Part shown: piece by piece, positions 1 to 9,515 of the stretch
Layout of the letters: every line of letters begins with the position of its first letter
Position numbering within the stretch: the stretch's first letter is position 1
Source of the DNA: Macrolepiota albuminosa
Taxonomy: Eukaryota > Basidiomycota > Agaricomycetes > Agaricales > Agaricaceae
Direction: 5' to 3'
NCBI GenBank assembly: GCA_027475525.1
Contig: JAMWFC010000025.1
Coordinates: 62,001-126,000 of the forward strand
Length of the DNA stretch: 64,000 bases
Program-made: the position numbers and the translations under genes
Notes under the pieces: generated by a model
What the model saw: the letters and a program-made list of their open reading frames with translations, nothing else
The model's database searches: none
What the model was told of the DNA's origin: nothing

Positions 1-618
1 GAAGAGTTTGTGGCATATGCCATCAGGTATGAGCAGTCTCTGAAGACTGCTAACCACTACGAACATCGGAGTAGACACAAAGGGGGAACCAGGCGACTAC
101 CGCCTGCTGGGACACCCTCACGGGGTCAGCATGTGGGGACCTTCTTGGCCAAAAAGGCTGATTTGGATTGTGACCGCAACACGTGGTTTGTGGTACGCAG
201 AACCCCTGCTGCAAACCAAGGGTGGAGCCGCCCACACCCAAAGCGGGTGCCAGACGGAGAACGTCCTAAACCTAGGCCAGACTTCAAGCCAGCCAATCCA
301 CCAGGTCAGACGGGGACTTGTTTTGCGTGTGGCCAACCAGGCCACTATGCTACCAACTGCCCCACGAAGCCAGGAGCCCCGAGGAAGGGGTATACACCCC
401 ACGCCCACCTTTGAGCTGCACATACTGCAGCCGCGAGTGGGAGTGACGGAGACGTATCTGCCGAGTCTGAGGCAGAGCAACCCACAAACAACCAGGAGCC
501 CCCAGAGGAGGCATCGGGTGCCGAGCCCAAGAGTTTGGTCGTGGAGGGGGAGGAGTACGTCACAGTTGACGTATATGACGATGTCTATGACAATGAGTAA
601 TACAGTTGTAACAGCAAC
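1..618 (+). pseudogene. Gag C-terminus with zinc knuckle (chromovirus remnant)
   Basis: C-terminal end of a Ty3/gypsy nucleocapsid. A classical CCHC knuckle (CX2CX4HX4C, CFACGQPGHYATNC) is encoded at 319-360, after a basic, proline-rich stretch typical of RNA-binding Gag tails. The knuckle ORF stops at 412-414. An acidic linker that looks like the old coding frame continues in another frame to a TAA near 598-600, so at least one frameshift separates Gag from the protease. The start lies outside the window. Same-strand protease, RT and integrase remnants follow in the usual order, so this is the 5' part of a single decayed element. Confidence 0.8.
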
Positions 619-1912
619 TCCGAGTGCCTAGCGGCGATGACGGATTGGCCGTCTACAAATGATCCCGAAAAGAATAACGTGGTTCGGATGAAGAAGGTGA
701 CTCTTTGTTGTGCAGAGGGCACTTTGCAGCACCCTACATTGAAATGGGCAGACAAGGAGTGCCTGGTCTCGTATGTGGACGTAGATGGCCACAAGGCATG
801 GACCTTATAGGACTCTGGGAGTACTACGTCGGGCATAACACCCTAGTTTGCCCATGTGTATGGAATATCCATGCAGGAGTTGGATACGCCATTGGCGTTA
901 CAGCTGGGCACCGTAGGGAGCCGAGCCATGGTGCAGTATGGGACAAATGTGACTGTCCAAACACCAGGCTCATGTAGCCGGGAATACATGGATGTAGCGA
1001 ACTTCGATCACTATGATATGATACTGGGAACACCATTCATGCGGCGTAACAAAGTCATATTAGACTTTGACTACTGTCAGGTACTAGTGAATGGGAAAGT
1101 GATCCCAGCCAAATGAGCTACAGCAGACAACACTGATAATCATCTGCGATGTCATCGCACTATGGAGAAACGCAAGGAGTCTCCATGACTTGGCCGATGC
1201 AGAGTGCCAGTGGTGGAGGATGTGGAGGAGGAAGTGCAGGCTATGCCTGGACTGAGTGCAGACCACAACGTGGTGATGATGAGCGAGGAGGAGTATCAAA
1301 CCTCCAAGAGGAGCGATGAGCAAATAATTGCTCCTGATATTCGAGGTGCAAGGCCTCCAGACAAATGCCATCGAAAGGCGAGACGACGGGAGGATTCAGT
1401 GGATGTATGTCCACCTACGTTCTCACGAGTCAAGTTGGATGACTTGAGAGACAGCAACTGAGAGGCGGAAGCCCCAGGAGAGGGGGACACATGATCCCTA
1501 TAGGAACGACCAGCACCCCTGCCAGAGTACGACTGGGCATACGACCCCCAAATGCCGCAAGAGTGGAACGAGCTGGTGGCAGCCACGTGTGCGCAAAACG
1601 CGCACCAGAGACAGATGACCGTCAAGCCAGCATATTGCCAGCCAGCCTCAGACAAGGTTTTCATAGCGTACTCACTTGTACGTGAGGGGAAAAGCCTCGT
1701 GGCTTATAAGGCAGCAGCAGTGGGTTCTCCGCTGAGACTACATATACCCAATGACAGTGTCAATCAGGTGCTCGCAATGCATGAGCAATATGCACCGCCG
1801 CCTCGGTCACCCGCAGAGACAGTGGAAGTACTTCCCCCGGTGCATATGAAGGGGAAGCAGAAGGCAACAAGCCTTTGTGAGGAAGATATACCTCAGTTGC
1901 ATCAGCAATAGC
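619..1912 (+). pseudogene. retroviral-type aspartic protease remnant
   Basis: Protease domain of the same gypsy element. The catalytic DSGSTT motif is encoded at 811-828, directly after an in-frame TAG. The second hallmark, ILGTPF, is at 1021-1038. Between and after them lie several nonsense codons (for example TAG near 844 and TGA near 1114). The downstream linker, from about 1200 to the TAG at 1909, has no domain I recognise and is also broken by stops and frame changes. In an intact element this protease would cut the Gag-Pol polyprotein. Here it cannot be made as one protein. Confidence 0.75.
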
Positions 1913-2256
1913 AAGAAGAATTTGCTGACATGGTCAACGAGACCAAGGAGGAGCTCCCACCATGGTGGGAGGTGAACCATGAGATCAATCTCATAGATGA
2001 GAGCAAGCAATATAAGTACCACTTGCCACGCTGCCTGCGCGCACTCCAGGAGCAACTATGTGATAAAACTAATTGCTATTTGAATGCTCAATGGTGGTCC
2101 CCATGCACCACTGCTCAAGCTGCACCATTATTGTGCATCCCGAAGAAGGATGGATCCCTTTGAACAGCTCTTAATGCGCATCAGCGCAATGACAACACTA
2201 TAAAAGATGTAACTCCTTTACCAGATCAGGAGGTGATCCATGAGTATGTGCAGGCA
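1913..2256 (+). pseudogene. reverse transcriptase N-terminus, cut off by an internal deletion
   Basis: N-terminal part of a gypsy RT: the segment encoding EINLID, YHLPRC, LCIPKKDGSL and, after a TGA at about 2161, QRNDNTIKDVTPLPDQEVI. The family similarity ends at about 2250. The sequence then jumps into the linker upstream of the integrase, so the RT catalytic core (YxDD), thumb and the whole RNase H are missing. The deletion left the downstream integrase frame open; the integrase ORF starts just before the deletion point. The element could not reverse-transcribe itself. Confidence 0.75.
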
Positions 2257-3825
2257 GACTGCCGCATAGACCCAGATGGAGAGGATTTACCTCTCCACCA
2301 ATACCAGGAGCTCAGGGAGCATGTCCTGGAAGTATGCGCTATGCGTGACAATGAACGGAGACAAAGCACTTGCCTCAGGGAGCAGCGTGAAGAGCGGGAC
2401 ATAGCTGCCCAGCTGCTCAAGGAGCATGTAGTCGTGGACCCAGCGTCACCTGGGGAGCACAAGTGCCCTGATATACCTGTTACGTTGGCGGAGATGCTCG
2501 AAGGCGAATTGCCTTTATCCCAGCCTCCTAGCCTGGTCAGCGACGACTTCTGGAGGGAAGTTGTGCAGGACTATAGCGATGATTCTCTCTTCGCCAAGAT
2601 AATCGCCAATCCTGACGACCATCCTCGGTTCAGGCATGAGCCTGGTGGACTGATCATGATGGAGAACCGTCAAGGGGTGGCAGTGGTCTGCCTCCCCCGT
2701 ACGCGAACCATTGTTACACGGGTCTTGAACCAGGCCCATGCACTGGTGGGGCACTTTGGTGCTGCCAGGACGTTGGGCTACATCCAGAGATGGTATTGGT
2801 GGCCACGTATGGCCCAAGAAGTGACTAAGTTCTGCGCCTCATGCGCAGCATGTCAGAGGGCAAAGTTGCCCCCTGGATCCCCTTCCAGGAAGCTACACCA
2901 GCTACCCGTACCAGTGAAACCTTGGGATTCCATTGGAATGGACTTTGTAGGTCCCTTTCCCGAGTCCAGAGGGTTTGATTACCTCTGGGTGGTAATATGC
3001 CGCATGACGAGCATGGTGCACCTCATACCGGTGCGAACTACGCTGACGGCTAAGGAGCTGTCATGGATCTACCTTAGGGTGATTGTTAGGCTGCATGGGC
3101 TGCCTAGTACCATTGTAAGCGATTGTGACTTAAAGTTCACGTCTCAATGGTGGAGAGAACTCCACAAACTGTTAGGAGCACAACTCCTCATGTCGATGTC
3201 CTTCCATCCTCAAACGGATGGGCAAACAGAGCGGGCTAACTGCAGTATAGGCCAGATTCTGAGGGCAGTTGTTTGCCCTGACCAACGGGACTGGGTGGAC
3301 TGGTGTCCACTCACTGAGTTCACAATTAACGTGAGTATCTCAGATACAACAGGGTATGCACCCTTTGAGCTCAACGGAGGGTACTTGCCCTCCATGCTGC
3401 ACAAAATCTGTGCTGATACGGTGGCCCACCGAGGAGTTGTCAAGTTCGCCAGGCAGGCCTTGGAGAACATTGCAGCGGTGCATGATGCCATCATAGAGAC
3501 ACGAGTCTTTCAGGCAAAAAACACCAATCACCGTAGGCGAGCAGAACCGCCCATAGCAGTAGGAGCGTTGGTTTACCTGTCAACGTGTAACCTGAGACTC
3601 CCAAAGGGTTGGGCGAGTAAACTCTGCCCGAAATGGGTAGGCCCATACCGCGTTCTAGATGCAGAGCCAAGTACCTCCAACTATGTGTTGGAGCTGCCTC
3701 TGGCATTACAGGAACGACGCATCATTCCAAAGTTTCACATGTCGCTGTTGCAACCATACAGCGCGTCTGACGATGCACTATTCCCTAACAGGGTGACCCC
3801 AGGCCCCTATGATTTTGGGGCTTGA
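2233..3825 (+). CDS. Ty3/gypsy integrase (530 aa), in a defective element
   Basis: Integrase inserts retrotransposon cDNA into chromosomes. The N-terminal HHCC zinc finger is complete (H169, H174, C204, C207). The core shows D237 in MDFVGPFP, D297 in SDCDLKF and E333 in TDGQTERAN, giving the D,D-35-E spacing. A C-terminal region with GPYRVL and KFHMSLLQPY follows, as in chromovirus integrases. The first 90 or so residues are linker left by the RT/RNase H deletion. This is the longest intact frame of the element although its neighbours are full of stops. The ATG at 2233 is only where the open frame begins; originally this was part of a Gag-Pol polyprotein. Confidence 0.88.
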   Translation: MIHEYVQADCRIDPDGEDLPLHQYQELREHVLEVCAMRDNERRQSTCLREQREERDIAAQLLKEHVVVDPASPGEHKCPDIPVTLAEMLEGELPLSQPPSLVSDDFWREVVQDYSDDSLFAKIIANPDDHPRFRHEPGGLIMMENRQGVAVVCLPRTRTIVTRVLNQAHALVGHFGAARTLGYIQRWYWWPRMAQEVTKFCASCAACQRAKLPPGSPSRKLHQLPVPVKPWDSIGMDFVGPFPESRGFDYLWVVICRMTSMVHLIPVRTTLTAKELSWIYLRVIVRLHGLPSTIVSDCDLKFTSQWWRELHKLLGAQLLMSMSFHPQTDGQTERANCSIGQILRAVVCPDQRDWVDWCPLTEFTINVSISDTTGYAPFELNGGYLPSMLHKICADTVAHRGVVKFARQALENIAAVHDAIIETRVFQAKNTNHRRRAEPPIAVGALVYLSTCNLRLPKGWASKLCPKWVGPYRVLDAEPSTSNYVLELPLALQERRIIPKFHMSLLQPYSASDDALFPNRVTPGPYDFGA

Positions 3826-4029
3826 GACAATGACAAATAGTTCGTCAAGTGCATCATTGGGCACCGGTGAACTGAGCGTAATATGCTCAAGTTTGAGGTG
3901 CGCTGGTCCCTCGGGGACACAACATGGGAGCCACACTCCCATTGCTCCAAGTTGGCGGCACTTGACCATTATTTGGAGTTGAAGGGCATTAAGCGCCCAC
4001 ATCAATTAAGTAAGCGTGCTGGCACTTAA
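3826..4029 (+). pseudogene. degenerate chromodomain at integrase C-terminus
   Basis: Reading on in the integrase frame past its TGA gives a recognisable chromodomain core: FVKCIIGHR, then LKFEVRWS, then DTTWEPHSHC and a helical tail ending at TAA 4027-4029. Two in-frame stops (about 3838 and 3856) interrupt it. Chromodomains fused to integrase define chromoviruses and steer integration to histone-marked chromatin. This assigns the element to that clade. It is shown as a separate feature because the integrase frame ends before it. Confidence 0.75.
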
Positions 4030-4130
4030 TTTGATCAGCAGTGCCGATCACAGCTTGGCTGAGTTGGTCAGCAGCTGTGGCTGAAACACTTCTTAAAAGG
4101 CAAAATTTCTTTTTTGCTTTTTCCTTAACC

Positions 4131-5768
4131 ATGGACAGCATGCCCATGGACCGAAGTGAGCAGCAGCAGGTTAAGTTTGCGCTGTTGGTCTTACCGTCAG
4201 CTGAAGGGGGGGGAGATAGCTCCCCCGCTGACCCAAAATGTGTCCCAGTGGGGACAATTGCAACAGGCTGTGGGCTTCCCACAGCAGCAGCAACCACCAG
4301 CGGCGGGCTACCTGCCGCAGCAGCCGGTGATCAGTGGCTATCCGCCACACCAACCCATGCAGGGCAACTTCATGCCCCAGAACGCACCTGTGGGCGGCTA
4401 TCAGCCCCAACAACCAGTAGCAGGCACTTATGCGCCACATCACGCAGAGGGCCAATCCTAGCAACAGGCCTACGGGGGGCTAGTCAGCCCCCAAGCAGCA
4501 CCAGGATGGGGCAGTTTGCCCCTGCTATGGCGAGAAGGGCTATGGGCGCACATCTTTTGCCCCAGTTTACCGCTCTGACGCACTACCCTGGCATGGGTGG
4601 TGTGCCCGTAATGATGCTGTACCCCCTGGCTTGGATGGGGGCATGGGGCGCAATGCCCCAGTACGATGCCTCGTATGAGGCGACAGCCAAGGGAGGCAGA
4701 TTGGCTTCCCTGTTGACCACAGTACCAGTCAACAATCTAGAGAGACGCCAAGCACCCCTTGTGCAGGCCACCGTGGCCATTGAGAGTACAGAAACTCTCA
4801 ATACAGAACAAAGCATCAGTTCATTGGCTGATGCGCTGATGGAGAGCCTGGCCAAGCTCTCCTTGCTACAGCGGCTAGAGATGCCGCACCAATCCGAGCC
4901 CAGCTCGGAAGAAGAGTCACGTCCTCGATGTGACAAAGGAAAAGCACGGGCTGTCAAGCCCAGTCTCAACCAGGACTTAGTCCTGGCTACCCTTCTCCAA
5001 CGCCTGGGAGACAACGGGTACGATGTACCTGCAGAGTCATCATACCTCCATGATGTGGAGGCGGTCATCCTCATCAGCTGGATGATGGACGACATGGATC
5101 ATATGCGTGCCCAGCACAAAACTGATCTCCTTGCCTTATCGGCCGCTTGTAAGCAGCAGACTACTCCCCTGAGTCGGGACACCGACTCCAGCAAAAGGGC
5201 ACGTCGGCAAGGAGTGGAGGACACGCCCTCCTGCTCGATTCAGTTGAGCGTTGTCACCCCCGGCCAGGACATCCTCCCCTATGAGGATGCCCCTGCTCCA
5301 GCCGCCCCCTGGCTTATCCAGTGCCTTGCCAGCAGCGCGTCTGAGATCGCATCTTCACGACCATTATCTGTGGTTTCCACCATGCACTCTGGGGAGCAGA
5401 GTTCCAGGAGCATGAGCACACACCCCACTGAGGCTAAGGCCTCACAACCCCAAAAGGATCGTCAGGGTAAGCAACCGGAAGGGCATGCATACGTCAACGT
5501 GCACTTCCCCGAGGATGCCCCGAAAGGGGCTCCAGGGGCTAACATCCCCTTCTTACCCGCAATACTGGTAGAGGGCCCTCCAGCCCAACTCCCACAGTAT
5601 GTGTGGGCAATGGACTCACAGCCTGATAAGTTGGTGTCGGAGAGGCTGCCATCCCCGCCCTCCGATGACAATTGGTATGAGGAGCCTGAAGAGGCTTGCA
5701 TGGAAACCCCTGTGCCGCACGAGATGGCAGCACAACATATGGCACGCAAACGGCACAACAGCAATTGA
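4131..5768 (+). CDS. unknown protein next to the chromovirus pol
   Basis: Not recognised. The open frame runs from 4041; I prefer the second ATG at 4131 (MDSMPMDRS), which follows a TTTT-rich leader. The region 4240-4450 reads better in a neighbouring frame, giving repeated GYxPQQPV-type Gln/Pro motifs, so the N-terminus probably contains a frameshift. From about 4500 the main frame looks genuine: a helical segment (SLADALMESLAKLSLLQ), a second helical domain (LATLLQRL through WMMDDMDHM), a basic SSKRARR cluster that could be a nuclear signal, Ser/Pro-rich spacers and an acidic WYEEPEE tail ending in RKRHNSN. A decayed homologue of its C-terminal half lies at 7255-8314 on the other strand. 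Possibly an accessory or Gag-like protein of a retroelement; this is inference. Confidence 0.5.
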   Translation: MDSMPMDRSEQQQVKFALLVLPSAEGGGDSSPADPKCVPVGTIATGCGLPTAAATTSGGLPAAAAGDQWLSATPTHAGQLHAPERTCGRLSAPTTSSRHLCATSRRGPILATGLRGASQPPSSTRMGQFAPAMARRAMGAHLLPQFTALTHYPGMGGVPVMMLYPLAWMGAWGAMPQYDASYEATAKGGRLASLLTTVPVNNLERRQAPLVQATVAIESTETLNTEQSISSLADALMESLAKLSLLQRLEMPHQSEPSSEEESRPRCDKGKARAVKPSLNQDLVLATLLQRLGDNGYDVPAESSYLHDVEAVILISWMMDDMDHMRAQHKTDLLALSAACKQQTTPLSRDTDSSKRARRQGVEDTPSCSIQLSVVTPGQDILPYEDAPAPAAPWLIQCLASSASEIASSRPLSVVSTMHSGEQSSRSMSTHPTEAKASQPQKDRQGKQPEGHAYVNVHFPEDAPKGAPGANIPFLPAILVEGPPAQLPQYVWAMDSQPDKLVSERLPSPPSDDNWYEEPEEACMETPVPHEMAAQHMARKRHNSN

Positions 5769-5874
5769 TGGGCCAAGATAGACTGTCAGGCACAGGATAG
5801 CGCCAAGCAAGGAGCTGCCCTCCTTGAGGACAAAACTGGGCGCATCCCTGATGCGCTCAGTGTTGTGATTTACC

Positions 5875-7146
5875 GTGATCACACTGTTGAGTGCCAGAAC
5901 TCATTCTTTGGTGCGGGGTTTATCTCCCCAGTTCTATTGGTCACCAGTGACCAATACCATCTTTGTCGGGCAAGAAGCCCACGCAGCCAGGTCCTTCGAG
6001 GCCGATAAAGAGGGCAACGCCGCATCGACGTCCCACAACAGTAAGATGTACCAAGTGGCACCTCACAGGTTCCTCCACAGTCTTCAAGAAGTCCGCAGGC
6101 TTCATTCACTGGTGAACAACCAGTTTACGCCGCTTTATCAGCATCAGTTGGGCTATCTATTGCTCAGTGAATTTAAGCAGGTAGCGCTAAACTGCCACCT
6201 TACTGCCAGAGACAGAGCCATGTCTCACTTACTCGACGAGGTCACATATAAGACCATTGTGGTACCCTTTGCAAGTCCAGAAGAGCGGGAGAACATCCCG
6301 CAAATGATTGTGCCAACGCGGATCTATTGCCGCAAAGAGGGAGGGAGAATTGCCTTCATCGGCCTTACTCCCCCTGATCCAAAGCAACCGTTTGCTTTGG
6401 ACTACCTGGGCTTATATGCCCTCCTCTATGGACGTCCTGGTATGTCCAACATATGGACTGGTCTGGCCATGGACTGTGCCATGCGCATTCATGGGCGCAG
6501 CCTTTTTGGGTTTGCGCTTGTACGTGCCCTCAGCACCAGCCGCCCCTCCAAGACCACGGTATACAAGTACCTGGCCTATGTATTTGCAAGGCCAGGCCTC
6601 TACAAAGAGGCCGTGGCTGAGTACGAGGTGGCTACGGGGCAAGTCTTTGTGCCCCTCCACGCCGACAACCCTAACTTTGAGGCTCGGGCTGTGGACATCC
6701 CGGAAGCATCAGCTTCTGTGTTCACCACTTCGGAGGCGTTATGCGTCCTTCTTCACAATCAAATTCCGGTCAGCTGGGCTGACCATGCGTATACCTATGG
6801 AATCACCTACTTGGCCCACCTCTTCTTCAGCAACAGCCGGCTCTACAACGAGGTGGCCGCTATCGACGACGAGAGGCTACAATGCCTTGACCATTACAGT
6901 ACACCCCAGTCCATTGCTCAGTGGGATGGGTGGCGTGAGGCCACCATTGGCAATCAACAATGCCTAATGCTCCAGCAGCAGGACAGTCGTTGTGCTTACA
7001 ACGACGTGCTCACCAAGGGGATGTACCTCCTCATCGGGCAAGACATTCATGCCCACGAGATCTGGACATGCCAGTACCCGTCCGACACCGGGGATCTGCC
7101 TGATCCCCAACCACCTGTCCCGGGGTCGAATAGGTGCAATGGCTGA
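5875..7146 (+). CDS. unknown 423-aa protein
   Basis: Not recognised. Uninterrupted frame of 423 residues, starting 106 bp after the preceding ORF on the same strand. It is mostly alpha-helical in appearance, without a signal peptide, membrane segment or zinc motif. Noticeable segments are HRFLHSLQEVRRLHSL, a central region around TPPDPKQPFALDYLGLYALLYGRPG, and WADHAYTYGITYLAHLFFSNS near residue 310. The ATG at 5875 is the first in frame. It remains open beside heavily decayed pol genes, so it is either young, selected, or belongs to a different element. The pair 4131-5768 and 5875-7146 may be one transcription unit or a frameshifted fusion. Confidence 0.5.
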   Translation: MITLLSARTHSLVRGLSPQFYWSPVTNTIFVGQEAHAARSFEADKEGNAASTSHNSKMYQVAPHRFLHSLQEVRRLHSLVNNQFTPLYQHQLGYLLLSEFKQVALNCHLTARDRAMSHLLDEVTYKTIVVPFASPEERENIPQMIVPTRIYCRKEGGRIAFIGLTPPDPKQPFALDYLGLYALLYGRPGMSNIWTGLAMDCAMRIHGRSLFGFALVRALSTSRPSKTTVYKYLAYVFARPGLYKEAVAEYEVATGQVFVPLHADNPNFEARAVDIPEASASVFTTSEALCVLLHNQIPVSWADHAYTYGITYLAHLFFSNSRLYNEVAAIDDERLQCLDHYSTPQSIAQWDGWREATIGNQQCLMLQQQDSRCAYNDVLTKGMYLLIGQDIHAHEIWTCQYPSDTGDLPDPQPPVPGSNRCNG

Positions 7147-7254
7147 GTGCTTCTCTAAAGCACGAATTCATTCGCTCAATATCAAGCAGCCCCTACACCT
7201 TCACCCCCAAGCCATCGGGAATTCTTCCTGAGAACTCATCCTTGGCCCTATATT

Positions 7255-8314
7255 TCAGGGCCTGTAGCTTCTTGGCATGGTTCGCCTTCTTCCTTGTGAT
7301 GTGCTTTGCTTTGAGCTCGACTCTCCATAGTCGCTCTTGTCGGACAAGGATGCTACTGGCACTTTGCCTTTTCCAGGCATGGGTTTTCCTCTCAAGCTCA
7401 CCACCAGACCATCATATTGCTCCAGTGTGTGGGGGTCTGGAGTCAAGACAACCATGGGGTAATGTTCTGGCAGGGCCAGTACAAACACCAGCAACATAAA
7501 GAGCATTTGGACTTCTCCCACTCATGCAGGAATGCCAGCAAGGAAGGCTATGATCTCCAATTTGGAGGCATCAAGAGGTGGCTTGCAGCCATGATGCTGA
7601 TGAGATGGCCCTGACTTTGCCAGGGCAGGCGTAACAGATTGTGGCTGAGCCACTGGAGGGGCAGGCACATTTCATGCCAGAGTTCTCCCTCCTGACTCAG
7701 CGTGGGACGTATTAATAGTTGGCGCCTGAGGTGCTGTGGTAACAGATTTGGACCCCATAAGTGAGGCCTGAGATGATGCAGATTCCCGCTGGCCCAAGGA
7801 CAGGTTGGCCAGAAGCTTACTGACGACAGCCAGCAACTCTGACTGGCCCTGAGGGGCCACCATGGGTAGCCGCGAAGACAAAGCAATGGGCTGAGCAGGC
7901 TGCTCAGGGCACGTGAATTGTGCAGCTGATAGCAACCTAGCCCATGGAGGGTCGACTAGTCGACTAGGCTAATATTTGGCCCTTTTGACCTCGGTGGTCG
8001 ATTCCTTGAACGTAGACACTTTGCGCTTAGATGCATGTTTGATCTGTTCCAGCACTATGACGCGCTGCCTCCTCATCAGCTTGATCTGGTTGAGCAACCC
8101 CTCCATTATCATCACGGCCAGACTGTCCTGCAGAAAGGACGCAGTTGCAGGGACCGGCTGTCCTGCTGCTTCCAATCTGCTTAGAAGTGCGTCGGGCACT
8201 GCTAGCTCCTGTGCTTGTGGCGCAGGCTCCATATATGGTTCTACTGTGGGACAATGCACCCATGGTACAAATAGTGGTTCTGAGTGCATGCTGTCCTCCG
8301 GGCGCTCATAGTGC
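7255..8314 (-). pseudogene. decayed relative of the 4131-5768 protein, cut by an LTR
   Basis: Three minus-strand fragments in different frames (8388-7969, 7935-7672, 7521-7255) resemble, in the same order, the C-terminal half of the 4131-5768 protein. The first has DALLSRLEAAGQPVPATASF and a following helix ending in KRKVS and KRAKY, matching LATLLQRL, VPAESSYLHD and the KRARR cluster. The last ends in a Ser/acidic then basic tail (SDKSDYGESSSK, GRRRT). The N-terminal half is missing because LTR copy B begins at 8315. Similarity was judged by eye and is moderate. 7147-7254 holds nothing recognised. Confidence 0.45.
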
Positions 8315-9369
8315 TGATGACGCCAACTGTGGTTGGGTGCGCTGGATGTATATGCAGTACAACACTGTCTCCAGTGCTTGGCATGCATAGTTGTGAGGAG
8401 TCCTGACAGGGTCCCGGTGTGCTCAAGCAGAGGTGATAAAACGATGCGCTAAATTATAGTGCTGCGGGGGCTACCTGGTAGACAGTAAGCATCATAGTTT
8501 AAACAAAGATATTGAAGAAAAGACAAGTAGCGCAACGTATTGTGCCCAAAGGTGGCACCATAAACAATGAAGATGAGATATACAAGGCTAGCGCCCGACT
8601 TAGTGACGAAGTCAAAGGAAGCTAGCGCAATTTGAACGCTAAGTGTAACTGTGTGCTCAAGGGGTTACGATTCGTTGTTATATACATGTAAAGTAGCTAT
8701 TTTATATACTATGCACTACCGTGTTTGCCAAGATACAAGTCCATCTGTGGTGCTACCTCCTAGCGCCTCTCCTCGTGGTTTCCTCTAATGGCAACTTTTT
8801 GCACATGGATGACGGCGACCAATGGCGTTCTGACCCACGGCGACCAGCAGCAACTCTATATTGGCTTAGAATTGCATGAGTCTGCTCACTTTTATTATAA
8901 CTCCAATTGGCCAGGCTGTTCCAGGGTATGGTCGGAAAATCCTCAACAGATGCTGTGAGCGCTAATATCAGCGCTACTCATTGTATCAGTTCCTGATGGG
9001 TCCAGATGTTGGATTTAAGTATATCCAGTGCTGCCGTCATTGATTCTTTTAGACTTCTGATTGAAGTGCCTTGTCAAATGGCAGCGCCTGCTGCTGGCTC
9101 CTTCTGGAAGTGATTGGGGTTTAGTTAGAGTCCTCTCCCGCCATCGTGTTAGTGCTATCCATTATAAGCCTCCTTTGTCCTTGGGATAGGTGAATGGAGT
9201 GCTGAAGGCTTGGTAGCTAGAGGTTAGGATAAATGTCTAAATCCTGTAATAGGTTGCCAGAGCTAGAGCTGCTCTATATTCCCAACTGGTCGCTAGAGTC
9301 CTGAGTACGTCAAGTGTTGGTTGGCCTATAATGTCCCTGGATGCGCTCAGTCCAAGTAGAAGCCTATCA
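8315..9369 (-). mobile_element. 3' LTR of gypsy copy B (1055 bp)
   Basis: Long terminal repeat bounded by TGATGACGCC and GCCTATCA. It is nearly colinear with the LTRs at 29361-30431 and 42336-43406. Orientation is minus because the polypurine tract lies just inside the 9369 end and all gag-pol genes of the family read leftward. Numerous CpG-to-TpG/CpA differences from the copy A LTRs mark it as old. The flank GTGC at 8311-8314 does not match the CCGG that follows copy B at 19927, so copy B is not a simple insertion. Confidence 0.88.
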
Positions 9370-9380
9370 TCTCCCCCCAA
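9370..9380 (-). other. polypurine tract, copy B
   Basis: Plus-strand TCTCCCCCCAA reads TTGGGGGGAGA on the minus strand and abuts the LTR exactly. This is the expected primer site for second-strand synthesis and fixes the element orientation as minus. The same tract is at 30432-30442 in copy A. Confidence 0.85.
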
Positions 9381-9388
9381 ATGAAAAA

Positions 9389-9466
9389 TTGACTGCCCTC
9401 AGTCAAACACCGTCATTAATTTGACTGCGCTACAGTCCATATGATGCCGCCGGCGCCTTATAAAAG
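9389..9466 (+). promoter_or_regulatory. antisense promoter of copy B: dyad plus TATA box
   Basis: TTGACTG (9389-9395) and CAGTCAA (9400-9406) form a 7-bp inverted repeat with a 4-nt spacer. TATAAAAG follows at 9459-9466, 50 bp before the ATG of antisense gene 1 (9516). The same arrangement is conserved in copy A although the two copies have diverged elsewhere. The dyad is a candidate operator; that role is inference. Confidence 0.6.
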
Positions 9467-9515
9467 TCGTTTTCAGCACTTCACCTTCTCATGTTTTCCT
9501 TCCCATCTTGCCAAC

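Noticed and set aside
50..836. Minus-strand ORFs over the first kilobase
   Set aside because: Shadows of the Gag/protease strand; no domain or codon pattern.
8315..9369. Plus orientation of the LTR element
   Set aside because: TG...CA ends are symmetrical. The primer-binding site, polypurine tract and gag-pol strand all show minus orientation.
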